In this document: in pieces, positions 49,547-60,479 of the stretch | Layout: the number at the start of each line of letters is the position of its first letter | Position numbering within the stretch: position 1 is the stretch's first letter | Assembly (NCBI RefSeq): GCF_027409185.1 | Contig: NC_084469.1 | Coordinates: forward strand, 101,681,835-101,745,834 | Direction of reading: 5' to 3' | Length of the DNA stretch: 64,000 nucleotides | Origin: Cynocephalus volans | Taxonomy: Eukaryota > Chordata > Mammalia > Dermoptera > Cynocephalidae | Position numbers and translations under genes: made by a program | The notes under the pieces: generated by a model | The model's input: the letters and a program-made list of their open reading frames with translations, nothing else | What the model was told of the DNA's origin: nothing | The model's database searches: none

Positions 49547-51904
49547 TTATATATTAATTTTTAGCTCCCACCAATAAGTGAGAACATGTGGTATTTCTCT
49601 TTCTGTGCCTGACTTGTTTCACTTAATATAATTCTCTCGAGGTCCATCCATGTTGTTGCAAATGGCAGTATTTCATTCGTTTTTATAGCTGAGTAGTATT
49701 CCATTGTGTAGATGTACCACATTTTCCGTATCCACTCATCTGATGATGGACATTTGGGCTGGTTCCAACTCTTGGCTATTGTAAAGAGTGCTGCGATGAA
49801 CATTGGGGAACAGGTATACCTTCGATTTGATGATTTCCATTCCTCTGGGTATATTCCCAACAGTGGGATAGCTGGGTCGTATGGTAGATCTATCTGCAAT
49901 TGTTTGAGGAACCTCCATACCATTTTCCATAGAGGCTGCACCATTTTGCAGTCCCACCAACAATGTATGAGAGTTCCTTTTTCTCCACAACCTCGCCAGC
50001 ATTTATCATTCAGAGTCTTTTGGATTTTAGCCATCCTAACTGGGGTTGGATGGTGTCTCAATGTGGTTTTGATTTGCATTTCCCGGATGCTGAGTGATGT
50101 TGAGCATTTTTTCATATGTCTGTTGGCCATTTGTATATCTTCCTTAGAGAAATGCCTACTTAGCTCTTTTGCCCATTTTTTAATTGGGTTGCTTGTTTTC
50201 TTCTTGTAAAGTTGTTTGAGTTCCTTATATATTCTGGATATTAATCCTTTGTCAGATGTATATTTTGCAAATATTTTCTCCCACTCTGTTGGTTGTCTTT
50301 TAACTCTTTTAATTGTTTCTTTTGCTGTACAGAAGCTTTTTAGTTTGATATAATCCCATTTGTTTATTTTTCCTTTGGTTGCCCTTGCTTTTGGGGTCGT
50401 ATTCATGAAGTCTGTGCCCAGTCCTATTTCCTGGAGTGTTTCTCCAATGTTTTCTTTAAGAAGTTTTATTGTTTCAGGGTGTATATTTAAATCCTTAATC
50501 CATTTTGAGTTGATTTTAGTATACGGTGAGAGGCATGGATCTAGTTTCATTCTCCTGCATATGGATATCCAGTTATCCCAGCACCATTTGCTGAAGAGGC
50601 AGTCCCTTCCCCAGTGAATAGGCTTGGTGCCTTTGTCAAAGATCAGATGGCAGTAAGTGTGTGGGTTGATTTCTGGATTCTCTATTCTATTCCATTGATC
50701 AGTATGTCTGTTTTTATGCCAGTACCATACTGTTTTGGTTATTATAGCTTTGTAGTATAGCTTAAAGTCAGGTAGTGTTATGCCTCCAGCTTTATTTTTT
50801 TTGCTCAGCATTGCTTTGGCTATGCGTGGTCTTTTATTGTTCCACATAAATGACTGGATAGTTTTTTCCATTTCTGAGAAAAATGTCTTTGGAATTTTGA
50901 TGGGGATTGCATTGACTTTGTATATCACTTTGGGTAGTATGGACATTCTTCAGATCCAGGAAACTCAACGATCTCCAAATGTATTCAACCCAAAAAGGCC
51001 TTCTCCAAGACATTTCATAGTCAAATTGGCAAAACTCAGAGACAAAGAGAGAATCTTAAAAGCTGCAAGAGAGAAGTGTCAAATCACCTATAAGGGAGCC
51101 CCAATCAGGCTAACATCAGACTTTTCATCACAAACCCTAAAAGCTAGAAAGGAATGGGATGATATTTTCAAAATACTAAAAGACAAAGATTGCCAGCCAA
51201 GAATACTCTACCCTGCAAGGCTATCTTTCCGAAATGAAGGGCAAATAGTATATTTCTCAGACAAACAAAAACTGCGGGAGTTCACTACCACACGACCACC
51301 CTTACAAGAAATCCTCAAGGGAGTACTGAGTTTGGTTCCTGAAAAATAACTACCACTGCCATAAAAACCCAAGAAAAATCAATACCCACTAGTATAATAA
51401 AAATGGCATTCATGAAGAGAAAACAAGCAAACAAAAACGCTATCTACAACCTAAGGAACCAACAAACACAGAAACCAAACAGTAAATCAGAAAGCAAGGA
51501 ACAAAAGACACCTAAGACAACCAAACAACCAATAAAATGCTAGGATAAATCAACACCTTTCAATAACAACTCTTAATGTAAAAGGCTTATATTCCCCAAT
51601 AAAAAGACACAGACTGGCTGACTGGATCAAAAAGGAGGACCCAACTATATGCTGCCTACAAGACACCCACCTCACCCATAAAGATTCACACAGACTAAGA
51701 GTGAAAGGATGGAAAAAGATTTACCATGCAAACAGAAAAGAAAAACAAGCTGGAGTAGCTATTCTTATATCTGACAAAATAGACTTTAAACTAAAAACCA
51801 TAAAAAGAGACAATGAGGGACACTACTTAATGATAAAAGGACTGATCCATCAAGAAGACATAACAATCATAAATATGTACGCACCCAATGTTGGAGCAGC
51901 CAGA
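49304..51904 (-). mobile_element. L1-E: twin-primed LINE-1 with inverted 5' segment
   Basis: The A-tail (poly(T) at about 49304-49317), 3' UTR and ORF2 C-terminal part run on the minus strand to 50945. ORF2 is open for 461 codons (49561-50946) and includes the Cys-rich motif. From 50946 the orientation flips: 50946-51904 is plus-strand L1, from ORF1 ('cttcagatccagga', L1-F about 41498) to the endonuclease region of ORF2 (L1-F about 42455). About 2 kb of L1 between the two parts is missing. A 15-bp duplication flanks the whole, so both parts arrived together. This is the classic twin-priming structure. It is not mobile. Confidence 0.93.
49469..49543. repeat. C-run and (TG)n in the L1-E 3' UTR
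   Basis: A run of C (about 49469-49480) followed by (TG)n to 49543. It is the expanded reverse complement of the CA-rich and G-run stretch in the L1-F 3' UTR. Likely length-polymorphic. Confidence 0.8.
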
Positions 51905-51919
51905 TTTGCAAGACTTTCT
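51905..51919. repeat. Target-site duplication of L1-E, right copy
   Basis: Partner of 49289-49303. The leading ttt also continues L1 sequence (agattt), a short microhomology at the 5' junction. Confidence 0.85.
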
Positions 51920-54150
51920 GAAGGCTTCTACAGGAATGATAGTTTAATGATTGTGGAATGTTTTCAGAATGCAGTTCACGTTTTTTATTCTGGTAAACTA
52001 TATAACATAAGAATTTCCATTTTAGCATTTTTAACATACAATTGCATGCAATTAATTATATTCACAATGCTGTATAATCTCTACTTCCGAAAGTTTCTTG
52101 CCATCCTAAACATAAACTCTGTACCCATTAAGCAATAACTTATTATTCCTTGCATCTGTTTCCTGTAACCTCTAACCTACTTCTGTCTCTGAAAATTCTT
52201 TTGTATACGATCTAGTTTGCTTTATGAGAATAATGTTGATAGAGTTGGGCCTGCAGTGAATGGCAGGTGAGTAGATGCTGTCAGGGTTCAACCCCCATTC
52301 CCTGGGATCCTCTCATCATCTTCTTTCACACCATCCTGTGGCCAGTGGTCAGCACCAGCTGGAACCTACTGTGCCAAATGCATGGTGGCAGAAGTGACAT
52401 GGAGTTAAGCTGCATCAGGTCCTCCCTTGATGGAGAGATGTGGGGTATACCGTCTCTTTCACCCCTTAGCTGGGAAAATTCTAAAATGTGAGCCGTATAC
52501 CATTTTCCCAGATTTCCCCCATATGATTGATATCTCTGCTCATACACTGTGACAGCTGACTTAATGCAAGCTTTATTTGATGTATTTTCTTCCCTGTATT
52601 CACTTCTCTCTTCTAGCTGTGGTTTTTGCTCCTTTCAATAAAGTGTTTGCACATGAATCCTTGGCTCAGCATCTGTTCTGTGAAACCCACAACAACCACA
52701 GGTGATAAAGACTGTGAGGGGTATGAAGACCATATTCTAAAAGGAATTAGGGAGTTTATAAGGAAAAACTAATTTATTATGGGGGCATGTAAGGTCCTCA
52801 AATTATTTGCTAATACGTTAGTGAGGCTATATAAGAAAATGATAATTTGTTATCAATATTATTTGGTGTGGCTTAAAATCACTTTAATTCCACTGGATTA
52901 AATGTATAGTCCAGCGTGCATTTATGGTACACTGTGTACAAATTGAGGAAGGAGCCAGAGAGGAAAAAAAATGAATGTGATACAGTGGGGTAAGAATAAT
53001 AACATCGGTATGCAGTAGGTCCTGTTGAAAACAAAGGAAAACATGTACCGCTCAGTTTGAGTTATTCTATCTAATTTTTTAAGTTTATTTTTAACAGTTT
53101 TATTGGCACATAAATTTATGCTTTATGGAAACCACCCATTAAAAGTATAAATTCAATTATTTTAGTAAATTTATAGAATTATGTGATCACAACCACAAAC
53201 CAGTTTTTTTTGCTTGGGGTTTTTTGGTTGTGTTTTTTTTAAATACAATTTTTAAAAATGATTATGCATATTCACAGGGCACAGAGCCAACCAGCAGCAC
53301 CTGTGCCCAATAATCCAGTTTTAGAATATTTCTATATCCACAAAATTTCCCTTGTTCTCATTTGCAGTTAATACGCACTCTCACTCCATCCCTAGCCACT
53401 GACTTATCTGCTTTCTATTTCTATAAATGTGCCTTTTCTTGATATCATACAGTCATACAATGTGTGGAATCATACAATAGTGGTCTTTTGTATCTGGCTT
53501 CTTTCACTTAGCATAATAGTTTTGAGGGCTACCATGTGGACACATGAATCAGTATTTTGCTCCTTTTAATTGCCAAATACCATTGTATTGTATAGATATA
53601 CTGCATTTTGTTTATTCATTTACCAGTCAAGGAACATTTGGATAATTCCGGTTTGGAATTGTTTTGAACAACTCTGCTATGAATATAGTCTTTGTGTTGA
53701 CATGTATTTTCATTGGTCTTAGGTAAATAACCCAGAGTGCAAATGTTGGGTCTTATGGTTGACTTATGCTTAATTTTTAAGATTCTGCCAGACCATTTTT
53801 TCAAAGTGGCTACATCATTTTACATTCCCACCAGTAATGAATGAAGGTTTCAGTTTTTCACATCTTTACCACACCTGGGATTCAGGAAGAACTTCTAATA
53901 GGATGAGATACTTGAGGGTTGAAAACAAATACTGAGCAAAATTTAACTGGAGAATAGGGATGGATGGCATGTGATAGGCCTTCAGGAGAGAAGCAAATCC
54001 AGAAGACAGATGAAAGTTGTAGCTGAGTTGCTGGAAACACGGCTGGCAATGTAGAGAGAGGCCAGACCATTGATAGCCTAACCTGACATACTAAGAATTT
54101 CATAAGCAATGGAGGACCAGAGTCAGGCTATAATCAAAGATATAATATCA
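51920..54150. other. Unit 4 downstream flank, second part (old repeats)
   Basis: Paralogous to 4200-6435 in unit 1 in the same order: an old L1 end at about 51976-52200, the LTR-like block at about 52230-52700 with an AATAAA near 52637, and old minus-strand L1M at about 53070-53885. No gene. The paralogy ends near 54150, the point where L1-A begins in unit 1. Confidence 0.65.
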
Positions 54151-54441
54151 GAATTTTAGGAACACCACAAGAGGGAAAAATTAGAGAGAACAATTAAGAT
54201 GTTGTTGATGTAGTCTAGGGCAGATTAGATGTTGACCTGACCTAATCCAATGTCACTGATATGGGTACATTTTGGAAAAGAGATGTATTAGTTTCCTATT
54301 GGTGCTGTAATGGGTATCACAGTCTGATAGTGTGAGGTTTTCTCTACTGTTGAAGGATTTTAACTCCAAGTTATGTAAGGAGTTATTGCAGGGTTTAGAG
54401 AAGACACATGGCATGATCTAATATAGGATTTTAAAAGATTG
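54151..54441. other. Intergenic, nothing recognised
   Basis: Non-duplicated sequence past the unit. A stretch at about 54288-54345 ('ttagtttcctattggtgctg') resembles the end of a common old repeat, but I cannot name it. Confidence 0.4.
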
Positions 54442-54586
54442 ATCCGGGGCTGGCCAGTTAGCTCAGTTGGTTAAATGTTATATGCCACGATGTGTATATA
54501 TATTATCTATAACACGATGTTATAATGCCAAGGTCAATGGCTCAGATCCCCATAATGGCCAGCAGCTGAAAACAAACAAAACAAAA
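54442..54586 (+). mobile_element. tRNA-Ile-derived SINE, monomer with internal insert (plus)
   Basis: Begins 'ggggctggccagttagctca' with a tRNA-Ile-like A box and ends with an A-rich tail (aaaacaaacaaaacaaaat). It is flanked by taaaagattg at 54432-54441 and 54587-54596. Between 'ggttaaatg' and 'aatgccaaggtc' an extra TA-rich stretch of about 40 bp replaces the usual anticodon region, so it is not a tRNA gene. Confidence 0.8.
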
Positions 54587-54946
54587 TAAAAGATTGTTCT
54601 GTCGAATGGGTTGAGGATGAATTGTCGAAAGTGAGCTGCCTGGAACTGACTGCACTGATCCAGGTGAATATATGTAGCTAAGACCAGAGCAGAAACTGCA
54701 GGGAAAGAATTGAGAAGTGGTCAGTTTGTACTATTTTCAAGGAAAATCCAACAGAATTGGTTATCAGGTAGGATATGGGTGTGAAAAGAGAGAGGAACCC
54801 AGGATGACTCCAGAGTCTTGCACCTGAAGCTCTTGAAGAAGGGAATTGCACCCACTGAGACAAGGAGAGCTGTGGGCGAAGCCAGTTTGGAAGGGAAAGG
54901 GGACATCAAAAGGTCAGGTTTTAAAATATCAAAATTGAGATATTCT

Positions 54947-55051
54947 TTTTGGAGGGGTGAGAGAGTGGCTGCTTGATACAGGGACCCAAACCTGTGACCT
55001 TGGTGTTATAAGGCTGTGCTCTAACCAACTGAGCTCACCAGCCATCTAGAT
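54947..55051 (-). mobile_element. tRNA-Ile-derived SINE, monomer (minus)
   Basis: On the minus strand it reads 'ggctggtgagctcagttggt' then 'taacaccaaggtcacaggtt' (B box). Flanks aaaattgagatattct (54931-54946) and aaaattgacgtattct (55052-55067) form a 16-bp target-site duplication with two differences. It interrupts an old plus-strand L1. Confidence 0.8.
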
Positions 55052-55345
55052 AAAATTGACGTATTCTAAATGCACAAACATCATATGATTCTGCTCATAT
55101 GAAGTGCCTAAAGAATTTTAATTCATAGAAACAGAAAGTAGGGTTGCAGCTACCAAGCGCTGGGGAAGAGGGAATGGTAGAGTTATTGTTTAATGGGTGC
55201 AAAGTTTCAGTTTGTGATGATGAAAAAGTTCTGGACATGGGTGGTGTGATGGTTGCACACAAAATGAATGTGCTTAATGCCAATGGACTGTACATGTGGA
55301 AATTGTTAAAGTGGTAAAATTTATGCTATTTTTACCACAGTAAAA
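55052..55345 (+). mobile_element. Old L1MB-like 3' end (plus)
   Basis: 3' UTR of an old L1 ('gaaaaagttctggacatggg', 'atggttgcac', then 'taccacagtaaaac'), followed by a T-run at about 55356-55370. Diverged and noncoding. Confidence 0.6.
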
Positions 55346-56388
55346 CAAACTGAGATTTTTTTTTTTTTTTGACATCCCAGTGGACTCTGAAATTTGGGAG
55401 ACAGGTCTCCACTACAGAAATCAATTGGGAAGAGAGGGGCATACATATATAGGCAGTATTTAAAGCTGGTTGATTTCACCAAAAGACCAGATGAATAGGG
55501 AGAAGAACTAAAGACAGAGAATTGGGCTGTTCAGAAAGAAGAGGAGTAACCTGCAAAAGAGACTGAGTAGGAGAAACCAGCGATGTAGCAGAAAACTAGG
55601 GGACCTTGCATTCTTTATCACCCAAAGATGGGAGAGACCAGTTCTCCTCAAGAGGAAGAGATATGGCCCCTTAGGAGGGGTGTATCCTCCCCAGATAGAC
55701 CCAGAGATGTGAACTGGAAAAACAGAGATTGATCAGAGGAAAATCAGATTATGTTGGACACGTGTATCTCCAATGCCATGGGAGTTGGACAGTGTTTCGG
55801 GTCTCATTGAAAGCTTGCATGAGGATAACATAAGCAAAGTTTTAGATAATTTTCCTTATCTCCTCCAGTAACCACCATATTTCCATAAAATGTAGGAAAC
55901 AGGATCATAAGGGGAAAGCCCTTGCTCTCTCTGTCCTTGTTTCTTATCTTCTTTTGTATGGAATGATTATTTAAAAGCCCCCAGGTTTTCTGAATTGATC
56001 CCTTAAGACGACTAGTTACCTAAAATTTACTGAGCATGGAGGCTCCTTCCTAATGGTGTTCTGAGGAGAATGGAAAAGAAGCAGTGTAATTGCAAACATT
56101 TAATTGGGCTGAGAAGATGGACTGTTCTATTTATTCATTTCCAATCTCTTTAAATCTTAGCCTTCCAAAAAACTGATATACCAGTTCATTTTGTAGAAGA
56201 AGAATTTATGGAGGAAATGCTGTGTTGTTTGTGGTTGGGGCATGGTTGTGAAGAAGTAAACCTTATATTCATGTCGCTTATATTCCAGTGGGGGAGAAAA
56301 AAAAAAAAAAGAGGTGAACCAATAAAAACATTTTGATTGTGGAATGTGTTTTGGAAAAAAACAATAAAGTAGCGCAAAGCAGGCACTT
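55346..56388. other. Intergenic, nothing recognised
   Basis: About 1 kb without a supported gene. The upstream sequence 54600-54930 is similar in character and may belong to an old repeat I cannot name. Frames at 56157-56408 on the minus strand have no homolog I know. Confidence 0.4.
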
Positions 56389-56880
56389 AAACAGACATTT
56401 TTACACATATGCTTGCAGCAGTATTATTCACAATAGACAAAGTGTCAAAGCATAGCAAGTGTTCACCAGTGAATGAATGGATAGACAAAATGTGGTCGAT
56501 CCGTGCAGTGGAATATTATTCAACCATTAAAAAGGAAGGAAATTCTGACACCTTGAAGATGAACCTTGAAGACATTATGCTAAGTAAAATGTGACAGTCC
56601 CAAAAGGACAAATATTGTATGCTTTCAGTCATATGAGGTACATAGAGTAGTCAAACCTACATAGACAAAAAGTGCAATGGCAGGTGCCAGGGAATGGGGA
56701 CGCAGATGCGGAGTGAGTGTTTAATGGGGACAGGGTTTCGGTTTGGGAAGATGAGAAAGTTCTGGAGATGGATGGGGTGATGGCTGCACAACAGTGTGAA
56801 TATGTTTTATGCCAAGTATACAGAACTGTACACTTTAAAACTGTTTAAAATGGTAAAATTTATGTTATGTATATTTAACC
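56389..56880 (+). mobile_element. Old L1MB-like ORF2 end and 3' UTR (plus)
   Basis: Carries diverged ORF2 C-terminal text (frame 56409-56594, 'WIDKMWSIRAVEYYS') and a 3' UTR ending 'tggtaaaatttatgttatgt...accacaacaaaa'. Not functional. Confidence 0.7.
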
Positions 56881-57084
56881 ACAACAAAAAGTTGAAGTAG
56901 ACTAATAAAACTTATTTTCTTATCTAGCTTGTAATTTTGAATTCATTAACCAACCTCTCCCTATCACCCCAATCCCTCCTCTTCACAGCCTATAGTAACC
57001 ACAGTTCCAGTCTCTACTTTTCTATAAGTCTAACTTCTCATTTTTGTAGTGCTAGGCATCTATAATTAACTATTTATTGTACGT

Positions 57085-57265
57085 TATAAATGGTTAGAAA
57101 AGAGGAGTTCAAATGCTCTCATCACATAGAAATGATAAATTTTTTCAAGGATTAATATGCTAATTACCCTGCTTTGATCATCACACATTATATTCATGTG
57201 TATTCATGTGTTGAAATATAACTCTGTACCCATAAATATGTACAATTAATACTATAAAAAAATTT
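57085..57265 (+). mobile_element. Old L1M 3' end (plus)
   Basis: Text 'taattaccctgctttgatca' and 'gtacccataaatatgtaca' is typical of L1M 3' UTRs. Short and diverged. Confidence 0.55.
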
Positions 57266-57404
57266 TGAGTTGAAGTTGCAGAAAATAATGGAGAAAGATT
57301 GTGAGATTTATTTCAGATATTTCCAACATTATTATAAAATAATAGCAAATGGCTAGGATCTTCTAAAATAATTAATTTAACAAGATTCCTCAATAATCTA
57401 AACA

Positions 57405-57612
57405 AAGGTTTCTCAATCTCAACAATATTGACAATTTGAGCTGGTTAGTTATTTGTTGTGGGGGGTGTCCTGAGTATTGTAAGATGTTTACCAGCATGCA
57501 TGCCTGGTCTCTACTCACTAGACACCAGCGCTGAGTAGTGACAAACAGAAATGACTCTAGACATTGCCAGCTGTTCCATAGGGGATCAGATCAGCTCAGT
57601 TGAGAGCCAGTG
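57405..57612 (-). mobile_element. MER20-like hAT DNA transposon remnant
   Basis: Runs from 'ggtttctcaatctcaacaat' through 'tttgttgtggggggtgtcct' and 'gacattgccagctgttccat'. It matches the remembered MER20 consensus in reverse orientation. Non-autonomous and inactive. Confidence 0.7.
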
Positions 57613-58679
57613 GAGTGGAACAATCCCATGGGTGCCAGAGCTGATGGTGTCAGCTTTCAAAGATACAGGAATAGTAGGAAAGGTAATATTGTAGGGAGAA
57701 TAAAACATCAGGTTAATCTTGGAAATTCTGAGTTGGGGAGCTCAGAGAACATCCCATTGATGCTATTATCTCAGAGGTCAAATAGATTGATATGGCCTTC
57801 ATAGGTCTGCATGGATGGCAGTAAAAATCAATTAATTGTACAGATGGAAAGAGAATTTCCTGCTTAGAGAGTCAGGAGTTAGAAAGACAAGATGATGCTT
57901 GGCTGAATGCTACCCATTATCCTTTTATTTTTATTTATATGATGCTCATCCCAGTCATTGACTCTCATTACTCTCAGTGAAAGTCCTCATTGCTTTCACT
58001 GGGCTCTATAACCACGCAACATTAACCACCCTTGCAATTAAACACCTATTTGTATAATAATTTTATTAGTGATTATCTCTTTGAAAACATCCCCTGAGCT
58101 TTGGATCTCATACTTCCTTGGCTTTTCAGGGACCTGACACTATGACTATCCCTTCTTTACCCTGTATATTCCAATGTCTGCACACTATAGTTAAACACGC
58201 ATTTCTGATGTAATAAAATGCATTCCCATATCCTTCAATAAAAGTGAAACTCACTCATAGCCCCATTTTTCCCTTTGGGGATTTCTCCAAATTTTTAGAA
58301 AAATCATCTGTTCTTAGTGCTTCTACACTGTTCACTATCTCCTCAACCTAAGTTACATGGATTCATTCCACCTCCATCACAATTGCTCCCTCTGAGGTCT
58401 GCAGTGACCTTACATACCACCCAAACTATAACAGACATTTCCATTCTTCTAAGTACTTGATTTCTTATTAGCAAAATCACTAATGACTGTGTTCTTTTCC
58501 TTGAAATAGGGAGCTTTCTCATGCATTTCATTTTTATTAGAATGGGATTCTGAGAGTCAAGTCTATTGGGGGTCCTTAACACATCTGTCAGGGAGGAACT
58601 CCTACCTTTGAAATTAAACCCTGTGAAGGAAAGATAACAATTAAGGCAGTACCTTAAAGAGTCTTGAGAGACATTTTTT
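57613..58679. other. Intergenic, nothing recognised
   Basis: About 1 kb without a supported gene or named repeat. Short frames only. Confidence 0.4.
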
Positions 58680-59190
58680 TTTTTAAAGGTGAAGTTACTG
58701 TTTTAATCTCCAGGAGAATAATCTTGTTGACTGCATGACTGCAAATGCTTGGACATACCAGATAAAGAAGGAATAATTGGAGGAAATAAATTCATCTTTC
58801 ACACCTGGGAGACAAGAGTGGCAGAAAGTTTCTTTCTATTATTCTCTTTCTAGCCTAAGGAAGTGTAACTGTTTAAAGAGTAGAATGAAAGAACAATTTA
58901 CTTAATGAGGTGCTCTGTGAATTCAGTGCCGAAGGTCCTGGAAAGTTGAAATGAGCTCCCAGTGTTTCTAAGGCAAATCATTTGGGTCTCCTGGAGATAC
59001 AGTTTAGAAATTCCCTGCCTGGAGTATCTTCTTGTACTTTCTTGGGGAAAGTCATTGTAGGAGAAAGAGCCAGGACAACCAGCGGTTTCTGTGATGCCAT
59101 TTGAAAGAGTGGAGCATCCTATGAGGGCTGGGAGTGGGGTGGGTCATGTGGAGTGAAAACTTTTATTAGACTCAGTACTATGAACACAAA
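58680..59190. other. Diverged start of a fifth duplication unit
   Basis: The order of motifs at about 58790-58960 follows the unit starts at 19500-19710, 32640-32870 and 37620-37780: an 'ataaatt/ccatct' block, a gap, then 'atgaggtgctctgtgaattc' corresponding to 'atgaggagctctgagaattc' in unit 3. The similarity is weaker than between units 1 to 4. No OR coding sequence follows within the window. Confidence 0.5.
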
Positions 59191-59194
59191 CAAG

Positions 59195-59392
59195 AGCAAT
59201 GGTTCTCAGATTGTTGTCTCCAGATTAGCAGGACCAGCATCACTTGGGAGCTTGTTAAACATGCACATTCTTGGCCTCTATCCCAGATCTACTAAGTCAG
59301 AACCTCTAGGGGTCAGGTCCAGCCTTTTGTGCTTAATAAGCCCTCCAGGGAAATTTTATACATGGCTAAAATTTGAGAACTTCCCCACAGGA
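59195..59392 (+). mobile_element. MER5A-like hAT DNA transposon remnant
   Basis: Begins 'caatggttctcagattgttg' and continues 'agcatcacttgggagcttgt' to 'aaatttgagaacttcc', the layout of MER5A with terminal inverted 'ggttctca/tgagaac' ends. A 109-codon frame over it (59153-59482) is fortuitous. Confidence 0.7.
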
Positions 59393-59486
59393 TTTGTTGA
59401 AATAGATGACAAAGGACCCACCCAGGGCTGCATCTTCAGGGATTTGAAGGCTCTGCACCTTCAGAAGCTTTTCTACAAATAATGAT

Positions 59487-59735
59487 GTTTTTACTTATTT
59501 TTTTATTGAAATGATTATATGTATTTGTGGTGTATAGATTTGACTATCAATACCTCTGTACAACATGTGGTGATCAAATCAGGATAATTAATATACTCAT
59601 GTTTACAAACTGTAATAAATCTTTGTGACACAACTAATTTCACGATAACTCCCCTCCCCCCCCTTCCTACCACTAATAACATAAGTACTCTTTCCTCTTT
59701 TCAAAGGTTCAAGGTATTATTGCGATTGTTTCTTT
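59487..59735 (-). mobile_element. Old L1M 3' end (minus)
   Basis: Reverse-complement L1M 3' UTR text ('ggtgatcaaatcaggataat'). It directly precedes the proviral LTR. Boundaries are approximate. Confidence 0.6.
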
Positions 59736-59739
59736 CTTT

Positions 59740-60074
59740 TTGATGGATTTTGTACATGGCCAGCACCATTTTACACACAATAAGTACAAAATAACTGCCA
59801 GCCTTTCCCTTATGAGAAACCTCATGGTTTCTGGGGAATAAAAACTCCTCTGCTTCCATATGGGTGCAAACTTCCGCCTGATTGCATCCTCCAGCCTTAT
59901 CTTCCACTCCAGCACCAACCCCACTCCCTGATTATGTCGGCCTTCTCTACAATCTATATGAGCCCTCCCACCCTGAGGCCTGGTGCTGCCCTCCATTTTG
60001 AGTGCAGCGCAGCAGACTTTCCTTCCTTTAATAAAGCTTGATCGGTACCCAGCGTTTTGGCTCACTTTCTTTCA
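59740..60074 (+). mobile_element. 5' LTR of a class I endogenous retrovirus
   Basis: The right end is set by the CA at 60073-60074, three bases before the primer-binding site. A TATA-like tatatg lies at 59955-59960 and the AATAAA polyadenylation signal at 60030-60035, in the right order for U3-R-U5. The left end is uncertain, and the LTR may be truncated. The second LTR would lie beyond the window. Confidence 0.7.
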
Positions 60075-60077
60075 TTT

Positions 60078-60095
60078 TGGTGCTGAAACCCAGGA
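60078..60095 (+). other. Retroviral primer-binding site, tRNA-Phe type
   Basis: tggtgctgaaacccagga fits the complement of the tRNA-Phe 3' end (TGGTGCCGAAACCCGGGA) with two differences. This places the element with tRNA-Phe-primed (HERV-F-like) class I ERVs by convention. Confidence 0.7.
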
Positions 60096-60479
60096 AGGGT
60101 CCTGGCTAGGACCTTTGGACAATCCCCTCTCTTGGGCTGATTGGCCCTCCCTGCCACCCTTCCCAGATCTGCCAAACCAGGTGCCTCAGGGACTCTCTCC
60201 TTTTGCTCTTTCAGACCAACGCATCCACCATCAGCCTCAATTCAGGGTGAGTCAGTGGGTCTGTCCTACTTCTATGGGTTCCCCCGACTACTCTCTATGA
60301 CTACTGTCTACTTGCTATGAAGCCCAGGTGCCTGGTTGAGGGAACCCCTCCCATGCCCCCCAGCTATTGGAGGATGCTCTTCTAGCTGGTCGGTGGCTCC
60401 TCTCTACATGCAAAAGAAGGTGTACAACAATGAGGATGCTCTTCTACTAGGACTGCCCGTTTCCTTTCCCACCCTCTAA
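60096..60479 (+). other. Proviral leader with a likely splice donor
   Basis: Untranslated leader between the primer site and gag. The sequence ttcagg/gtgagtcag at 60241-60253 is a near-perfect splice donor, expected for subgenomic env RNA. A packaging signal cannot be judged by eye. Confidence 0.5.

Noticed and set aside
49561-50946. 461-codon L1 ORF2 C-terminal frame as a functional gene
   Set aside because: It lacks the endonuclease and the RT active site and is part of a truncated, inverted L1 insertion.
54446-54560. Possible tRNA-Ile gene
   Set aside because: The A and B box text is tRNA-like, but the anticodon region is replaced by a TA-rich insert. An A-tail and target-site duplication show it is a SINE.
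59153-59482. 109-codon frame near 59.3 kb
   Set aside because: It covers a MER5A remnant. No coding signature.
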